Assembly (NCBI RefSeq): GCF_028473605.1
Contig: NZ_CP097267.1
Coordinates: forward strand, 3,526,501-3,590,500
Direction of reading: 5' to 3'
From: Acidovorax sp. NCPPB 3576
GTDB taxonomy: Bacteria; Pseudomonadota; Gammaproteobacteria; Burkholderiales; Burkholderiaceae_C
DNA: 64,000 bases
In this document: positions 59,310 to 64,000 of the stretch, one piece after another
How the letters are laid out: every line of letters begins with the position of its first letter
How positions within the stretch are numbered: position 1 is the stretch's first letter
Program-made: the position numbers and the translations under genes
The notes under the pieces: generated by a model
Databases searched by the model: none
What the model saw: only the letters and a program-made list of their open reading frames with translations
What the model was told of the DNA's origin: nothing

Positions 59310-61523
59310 CTACGCCTGCGGCCCCGCCCCGCGCGCAGCCAGTTGCGCAGCCAGGGCCTGCAGCAACGCCAATTGCCGGCACACCAGCGCCAGCTGCGTC
59401 TGCACCAGCCGCAAGGTGTCGGGCGCGGCATCGGCGGCCTGTTCCAGCGCGGTGGCGAGCGTTTCGCCGTGGGCCGCATCGCCCTCCAGGGCCTCGCGGG
59501 TGCGCAGGGTGCGGGCGACGGCTTCGAGGCGCTCGACGGCATAGCGGGCGCCCTCCTGCACGAGGGGGTCGTCCACGCCTTCGGCGAGCTGGCCGCGGTG
59601 CGCGCCCAGTGCCGAGAGGTAGTTGAGCAGCGTGTGCGACAGCACCAGCATGCGCATGCCAGCCTGCGAATGCGAGCGCACGTGGCGGGGCTCGCGCAGC
59701 ATGTGCGACAGGGCGGTGGAGAAGGCGGCGTCGGCGTTGTGCGCGGTACGGCGGGCCAGGCGATAGTCCAGGTCGTCTTCCTTGCCGGTGGCGTACTGCG
59801 ACATGATCTCGCGCAGGTACTGCCCGTTGGCCTGCAGGGCCTGCGCGGCCACGGCGGCCAGGCGCCGGCCCTGCCAGTCGGGCAGCACGACCATCATGGC
59901 GACGGTGGCGATGGCGCTGCCGATCAGGGTGTCGAACAGGCGCGGCAGGATGAGTGCATAGGCCTCGCCGGTGGCCTGGTTGAAGCACATGAGCACCAGC
60001 AGCGTGATGGCGGCGGTGGCCGTGAGGTAGCGCGTGGTGCGGGTGACGAAGAACAGCACGCCCGCCGCCACGGCGATGAGCGCCTGCAGCGGCAGGCTGG
60101 GAAAGAGCTTGAGCAGCGCCCAGCCGACCACCAGGCCGACGGCGGTGCCGGCGATGCGCTGCGACACGCGCGTGACGGTGGCGCCGTAGGTGGGCTGGCA
60201 CACGAACAGCGTGGCCAGCGGAATCCAGTAGCCGTGCACGGGGTCGATGAGCTGCATGGCGACGTAGCCGGCCGCGAGCGCCAGCGACAGGCGCGTGGCA
60301 TGGCGAAACAGCGGCGTGCCCGGGTGCAGCTGCGCGCGCACGCGGCCCCAGGCATCGGCCAGCGACCGGGGCGAGCGGTCCAGCAGGCTGCTGTCGCCCA
60401 GGCGTTCGCCGCCATCCGGGTGGGTGGCCGCATCGAGCTGGCCGGAGAGCGTGGCGAGATTGCGGGCCAGCGCGCGCAGGCTGCGCAGGGGCCGCTGCCA
60501 GGCGCTCTGGCGCTGGTTCTCCAGGTGGGCGATGGAGTCGTGCAGGTCGGCCATGGCGCGCTCGCCGGCGGGGTCGCGCACGAAGGGCTCGTGCGTCTGC
60601 AGGGCCTCGGCCAGGCGGGTGCAGTCCACGCCCTGCAGCTGCAGCACGCGCTGGCAGCGGTAGAGCACGTCGCTGTGGAACAGCACGTCGGCCCAGTCGT
60701 TGTAGTGGTGGTGCGACGAGCTGGCGCGCTCGTGGATGTCCTGCGCGATGAAGTACAGGTTCAGGTGGCGCAGCAGCCGGCCGGTGGGGGGCGGCGCGTC
60801 GCGGCGCGCGCCCAGGCGGCTGAAGATGCTTTCCTTGGTGGTGTTGAGGGCGGCCACCACGCGGCCGTTGGTCTGGGCGAGCGCCAGGCGCCGGCGCTCC
60901 ACGTCCACGCCGCGCACGGGCTCGAACAGGCTGGCCTTGAGCCGCAGGTAGGCGCCCAGCACGCCGTAGAGCTTGGCGAGGTTCTGGCGCACGGGCTGGT
61001 GCGGAAACAGCGCGCACCACAGCAGCGACAGCAGGCCGTACCAGGTGGCGCCGGCGAGCAGCCAGGTGGGCACGCTCCAGGCCAGCCCCTCGCCCCGGGG
61101 CACACCCTGGTGCGCGCCTGGATGCGCCCCAGGCGCCACGCTGATGGCGGTGTAGAGCGCCAGGATGACGGTGGCCAGGGCGATGGCGCGGTAGCGCTCG
61201 CCCACGGCGCCGAGCATGGTGAAGCCGAAGGTGGACACGGCCATCCCCGCCACGAACCACACCGGCCACGGCAGCAGCGCCTCGACCGAGAACGCGGCGG
61301 TGGCAAAGCAGGCCAGCGTGACGAGCAGCGCCCGCAGCCGGCCGCGCCAGTTGTCGTCGGTCTCGGCGATGGCGCTGGCGATGATGCCCAGGAAGATCGG
61401 CGTGACCAGCGGCACGCGGTCCAGCCACCAGCACACGGCCATGGCGCCGCTCAGCGCGATGAACACGCGCACGCCGTACACCAGCGCATCCTGCGCCCAC
61501 AGGCGCCTTGCCCAACCTGCCAT
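59310..61523 (-). CDS. FUSC/YccS-family membrane protein
   Basis: 737 residues from ATG 61523; a TTG at 61535 is a possible alternative. Two blocks of transmembrane helices (about 15-170 and 390-530) flank a large cytoplasmic domain, as in YccS/YhfK. Conserved-looking stretches are FTMLGAVGERYRAIALATVI and YWIPLATLFVCQPTYGATVT followed by RVSQRIAGTAVGLVVGWALL, the FUSC core. These proteins resemble aromatic-acid efflux proteins and fusaric-acid resistance proteins. It sits between the two DUF6402 cassettes and is not part of either. Confidence 0.85.
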   Translation of the reverse strand: MAGWARRLWAQDALVYGVRVFIALSGAMAVCWWLDRVPLVTPIFLGIIASAIAETDDNWRGRLRALLVTLACFATAAFSVEALLPWPVWFVAGMAVSTFGFTMLGAVGERYRAIALATVILALYTAISVAPGAHPGAHQGVPRGEGLAWSVPTWLLAGATWYGLLSLLWCALFPHQPVRQNLAKLYGVLGAYLRLKASLFEPVRGVDVERRRLALAQTNGRVVAALNTTKESIFSRLGARRDAPPPTGRLLRHLNLYFIAQDIHERASSSHHHYNDWADVLFHSDVLYRCQRVLQLQGVDCTRLAEALQTHEPFVRDPAGERAMADLHDSIAHLENQRQSAWQRPLRSLRALARNLATLSGQLDAATHPDGGERLGDSSLLDRSPRSLADAWGRVRAQLHPGTPLFRHATRLSLALAAGYVAMQLIDPVHGYWIPLATLFVCQPTYGATVTRVSQRIAGTAVGLVVGWALLKLFPSLPLQALIAVAAGVLFFVTRTTRYLTATAAITLLVLMCFNQATGEAYALILPRLFDTLIGSAIATVAMMVVLPDWQGRRLAAVAAQALQANGQYLREIMSQYATGKEDDLDYRLARRTAHNADAAFSTALSHMLREPRHVRSHSQAGMRMLVLSHTLLNYLSALGAHRGQLAEGVDDPLVQEGARYAVERLEAVARTLRTREALEGDAAHGETLATALEQAADAAPDTLRLVQTQLALVCRQLALLQALAAQLAARGAGPQA

Positions 61524-61622
61524 TGCCGTTTTCAAGATCGCATCAACCCTGCAGAGAGATGGGAATATTCAGCGGGGCATGCCCAGTATCTGAATACGCG
61601 GCAAGACGCCTCGACTGCCACT

Positions 61623-62036
61623 TCACGAGCGCCCCTCGCAACTGAGCAGCGGCGAAGGCGGCGTGCATTCCGAGGGGAGCTTTTCAAACACCACGTCACG
61701 GCCCACGTGCACCCTGTTCACGGAGCCGGGCGTGTCCACGTCCCAGACGATGCCATCGTTGTGCCACAGATCGACCACGGGGCTCTCGCCGAGCAGCGCC
61801 CTGGACTCGAATCGGTGCAGGCGCACCACGGCCGGTTTTTTCATCTCGGGGTGGGTGATCCGTTGCCACCAGGAGGCTTGGTAGATGTCCAGGCTGTACA
61901 CATAGCGGGGGCTGTTGTAGCGGTTGAATAGTTGAGGCGTTGCCGCAAGCCACGCAAGGATCAGCACGGCATTCAACGCCAAGCACCAGGCGATGTAGGG
62001 GACTCTTTTTGCGCTTGAAACGGGTAGAGCATCCAT
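61623..62036 (-). CDS. Small membrane-anchored putative immunity protein (cassette B, second copy), mosaic
   Basis: 137 residues. Anchor region VPYIAWCLALNAVLILAWLA is closer to the broken cassette A third copy than to the second, but the C-terminal ~95 residues differ from cassette A's second copy at only about seven positions (both end PSPLLSCEGRS). It therefore looks like a recombinant of two paralogues. The start ATG shares one base with the upstream stop (TGATG at 62034-62038). Downstream is the start of the FUSC gene, so no third copy exists here. Confidence 0.6.
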   Translation of the reverse strand: MDALPVSSAKRVPYIAWCLALNAVLILAWLAATPQLFNRYNSPRYVYSLDIYQASWWQRITHPEMKKPAVVRLHRFESRALLGESPVVDLWHNDGIVWDVDTPGSVNRVHVGRDVVFEKLPSECTPPSPLLSCEGRS

Positions 62037-62434
62037 CAATGTTTTGCGTCGCAGGCCGGAGGGGGCGATGGATCGGCACATTCGGGAGGAATGTTCTCGA
62101 AAGCCACGTCATTGCCGACCTGTACCGCATTGTTGGGCGGACTCAACCACCAATGGATTTCTCCATTCATCCAAAGATCGACGACCTGACTTTCACCCAG
62201 CAGTGTTTTGGAATTCACGCGGTACAAACGTACCACGTAGGGCATCTTGTAGTCGTGATGGATGATGCGCTGAACGAGAGACGCTTTGTGAAACTCAAGG
62301 CGATAGACGCGCTGAGGGCTGTTTTCACTATCGAAAAATGTGGGCGTCGCAGCGTACCAAGCAAGAAAAATAAGTGCATTCAATGCCAAGCACCAGACGA
62401 TGCAAGGGACTTTCCTGAAGTCATTTAGCTTCAT
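62036..62434 (-). CDS. Small membrane-anchored putative immunity protein (cassette B, first copy)
   Basis: 132 residues from ATG 62434 (an ATG at 62440 is also in frame). It starts MKLNDFRKVPCIVWCLALNA like cassette A's first copy, but the C-terminal half (VRLYRVNSKTLLGESQVVDL and EIHWWLSPP) resembles cassette A's broken third copy. The membrane helix is about residues 9-30. The start overlaps the DUF6402-like gene's TAA by one base (TAATG). The DNA here is noticeably AT-richer than the flanks. Confidence 0.6.
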   Translation of the reverse strand: MKLNDFRKVPCIVWCLALNALIFLAWYAATPTFFDSENSPQRVYRLEFHKASLVQRIIHHDYKMPYVVRLYRVNSKTLLGESQVVDLWMNGEIHWWLSPPNNAVQVGNDVAFENIPPECADPSPPPACDAKH

Positions 62435-63317
62435 TACCATTCCAATTTGATGGGAAACGGAAGGCGAACACGGTGCACGTCGGAGAGAACAACGAAGTCT
62501 GCACCTCGGCCATGTTGAGTGCGCCACTGGCGAAAATCTTGGTTCTGCACAAAGTAAACATCTCTGCGGATCTTGGACGCCTCTTGATTCACCCATTGAT
62601 TTGAGATGGGGATGCCTCGGCCTACGTTCACACGACTCACCCCTTGAAATCCCCAGAAGCCCAGAGGCTGTGAAAGGAAAGGGGTTTCACCATCGTTGAA
62701 GTCATAGCTATCGCGAAGGTAAAAGCCCAATTGATCGATAGCGACAGTGGTTTTTCCTAAACCATTCTTTGCGACAAGTCCAGACACCGCGATCTTGAGC
62801 GTGGCTTCTCCCATGGCTCCATAGAAATCATCCAATGGATCACTGAGTTGGCCACAGTGCACATAGTTGGTTTGACACGTGCCATCAACCCCTTTGGCAG
62901 GCTGCGCCAGGTTGCCAAACCTCCATGACTGAGAGGTTCCTGTCGTTTGGTCATTGATGCGCTTCTTCAGCAAGAGCAACGCTGAAGGCGTCGCCCATTG
63001 CTTCTGGAGCTTCGCCATCGCGGCACGGACCCGTGCAAAGCCGAGTGCCCAATTCATAGTGACGGTACTCTCATCCAGGCGCGAGGAGCCCAATTGGGCC
63101 AACTCGAAGGGATCGCGTCCACGCTTCATCAGTTCTGGCATCTCGAAAGCCGCCCCGCGAAACCACCGCTCCATCAACGCCGCCGCCACCGGCCACCCCA
63201 TGCGCGAGCGCATCACGCCGGGAATGTCGTCGAGCTGAAACAGCCGCACCTTGGGTGGCAGCTTTTCTCCAGTTGCGCTCGCAACTGCTCTGGGTCCACC
63301 TTGACCACGCCGTTCAT
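62434..63317 (-). pseudogene. Frameshifted DUF6402-like gene (cassette B)
   Basis: Start ATG 63317 gives MNGVVKVDPEQLRAQLEK, matching cassette A's MKEVVKVDQEQLLAQLQK, then the frame changes. From VRLFQLDDIPGVMRSRMGWP onward the family sequence continues in another frame to the TAA at 62434. Compared with cassette A (TTTTTTCTGCAG on the plus strand near 59053) the copy here (CTTTTCTCCAG near 63262) is one base short, within about residue 17. The remaining 270 residues are intact. A GTG at 63249 could start the body, but without a visible ribosome-binding site. It is either a decaying copy or a sequencing error. Confidence 0.75.
63142..63317 (-). repeat. Direct repeat of the DUF6402-like 5' region (copy B; copy A at 58933-59110)
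   Basis: The first about 180 nt of both genes are almost the same at DNA level, whereas the following 400-500 nt diverge strongly. The conserved leader next to a divergent body is typical of polymorphic toxin-like genes that exchange bodies by recombination. A second direct repeat pairs the second immunity genes (57381-57700 with 61603-61920). Confidence 0.7.
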
Positions 63318-63407
63318 GAACACTCCCTTATTTGTTGTCGCTTGTTTTCGAATCGCGGATTCTAGAAAACAAAGGGCATCCAAAACACGGAGTCGCTCAT
63401 TTTCCGG

Positions 63408-63422
63408 GTTACGCAACGTAAC
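63408..63422. promoter_or_regulatory. Palindrome GTTACG-N3-CGTAAC, cassette B
   Basis: The same palindrome with a CAA centre, 91-105 nt upstream of the cassette B start at 63317, mirrors the cassette A site at 59204-59218. Flanking bases are shared only in part (GGTTACG and CGTAACTAT), so the palindrome seems selectively kept. Confidence 0.55.
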
Positions 63423-63503
63423 TATTAAAACACCAAAGAAGGAAGGCATCCGCTGAAAACTCACCACGCCGCGCGGGCACCAGCCGACGCCCTGCCCCCG
63501 CCC

Positions 63504-64000
63504 TCAGCCGGTGTTGCGCAACCCGGCCGCGATGCCGTTGATCGAGATGTGGATGCCGGTCTGCACGCGCTCGTCGCCCTGCCCGCCGCGCCAGCGGCGC
63601 ACCAGTTCGACCTGCAGGTGGTGCAGCGGGTCGATGTACGGAAAGCGGTGGCGGATCGACCGGGCCAGGGCGGTGTTGTGCGTCAGGCGGTGCTTCTCGC
63701 CGGTGATGCGGGTGAGCGCATCGGCCGTGCGCTGCCACTCGGCCTCGATGGCGCCGAAGACCTTCTTGCGCAGGCGCGTGTCGGCCACCAGCTCGCTGTA
63801 GCGCGAGGCCAGGGCCAGGTCGCTCTTGGCCAGCACCATGTCCATGTTGGACAGCAGCGTGCCGAAGAACGGCCACTGGCGGTACATCTTCTGCAGCAGG
63901 GCCATCTGCGCCTTGGGGTCCTGGCCGGGCTGCTTGACGAAGGCCTCCACCGCGGCGCCGAAGCCGTACCAGCCCGGCAGCGTGAGCCGGCACTGGCCCC
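63504..64000 (-). CDS. ppc: Phosphoenolpyruvate carboxylase, C-terminal part (5' end beyond the window)
   Basis: The minus-strand frame, open to the window edge, encodes [14 protein letters not shown] at its start and ends [15 protein letters not shown], the hallmark C-terminus of PEP carboxylase. The preceding [20 protein letters not shown] is also typical. It makes oxaloacetate from PEP and bicarbonate. It marks the conserved right border of the accessory island. Confidence 0.95.
   Translation of the reverse strand, partial: GQCRLTLPGWYGFGAAVEAFVKQPGQDPKAQMALLQKMYRQWPFFGTLLSNMDMVLAKSDLALASRYSELVADTRLRKKVFGAIEAEWQRTADALTRITGEKHRLTHNTALARSIRHRFPYIDPLHHLQVELVRRWRGGQGDERVQTGIHISINGIAAGLRNTG

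Noticed and set aside
59043..61931. A 962-codon open frame on the plus strand across the FUSC gene.
   Set aside because: It is antisense to a protein with clear membrane topology and family motifs; its product is a His/Gly/Arg/Gln-rich shadow typical of high-GC DNA.

Overview
The window comes from a high-GC beta-proteobacterium, most likely a plant-associated Comamonadaceae such as Acidovorax/Paracidovorax. This is inferred from the gene content (flhDC, mdtABC-type efflux with a NodT outer-membrane factor, modEABC, dxs-ispA-xseB, ppc), from five copies of a dispersed intergenic repeat of a type I associate with this family, and from a HopX/XopE-like candidate type III effector behind a plant-inducible-promoter (PIP) box. 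No rRNA, tRNA or CRISPR array was recognised. Both window ends cut genes: a VOC-fold protein at the left and phosphoenolpyruvate carboxylase at the right.

Layout. 0-6.3 kb: a VOC protein, an orphan amino-acid-binding protein and an NTF2-like protein; a LysR regulator; a membrane diguanylate cyclase; a ParD-like/methionine aminopeptidase pair; an OxyR-like regulator lacking the peroxidatic cysteine. 6.4-15.7 kb: a four-gene minus-strand tripartite RND efflux operon. 15.9-18.2 kb: a 2TM protein and a LytS/LytR-type two-component pair. 18.3-20.2 kb: a LysE-family exporter, an orphan ABC ATPase and a conserved hypothetical. 20.3-22.4 kb: an accessory cassette with a candidate caspase-like (clan CD) effector and two near-identical membrane-anchored putative immunity proteins. 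22.5-25.9 kb: molybdate regulation and uptake. 26-31.2 kb: a NarL-type two-component pair and a secreted IPTL-CTERM beta-propeller protein. 31.5-39.8 kb: the GlgE alpha-glucan pathway (glgB, glgE, treS-maltokinase fusion) and a mechanosensitive-channel-like protein. 40-44 kb: a TRAP transporter split over two convergent units. 44.2-47.5 kb: dxs, ispA, xseB. 47.7-53.6 kb: a Rieske oxygenase, an EamA transporter, a sulfurtransferase, flhDC and two flagellum-associated lipoprotein candidates.

55.4-63.5 kb is an accessory island between an AI-2E-type transporter and ppc. It holds the HopX/XopE-like effector and two related cassettes (A at 56.9-59.2 kb, B at 61.6-63.4 kb). Each cassette has a DUF6402-like gene followed, with 1-4 nt overlaps, by small paralogous membrane-anchored proteins that look like an immunity array. 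A FUSC-family gene sits between the cassettes. Both cassettes share a GTTACG-N3-CGTAAC palindrome about 90 nt upstream of the DUF6402-like gene. The cassette B toxin candidate and the third cassette A immunity candidate each carry a one-base frameshift, and one immunity gene is a mosaic of two others.

The most original material is these toxin/immunity-like loci (20.3-22.4 kb and 56.9-63.4 kb). No secretion machinery is present in the window, so their delivery route is unknown. Function assignments come from motif recognition without database searches.
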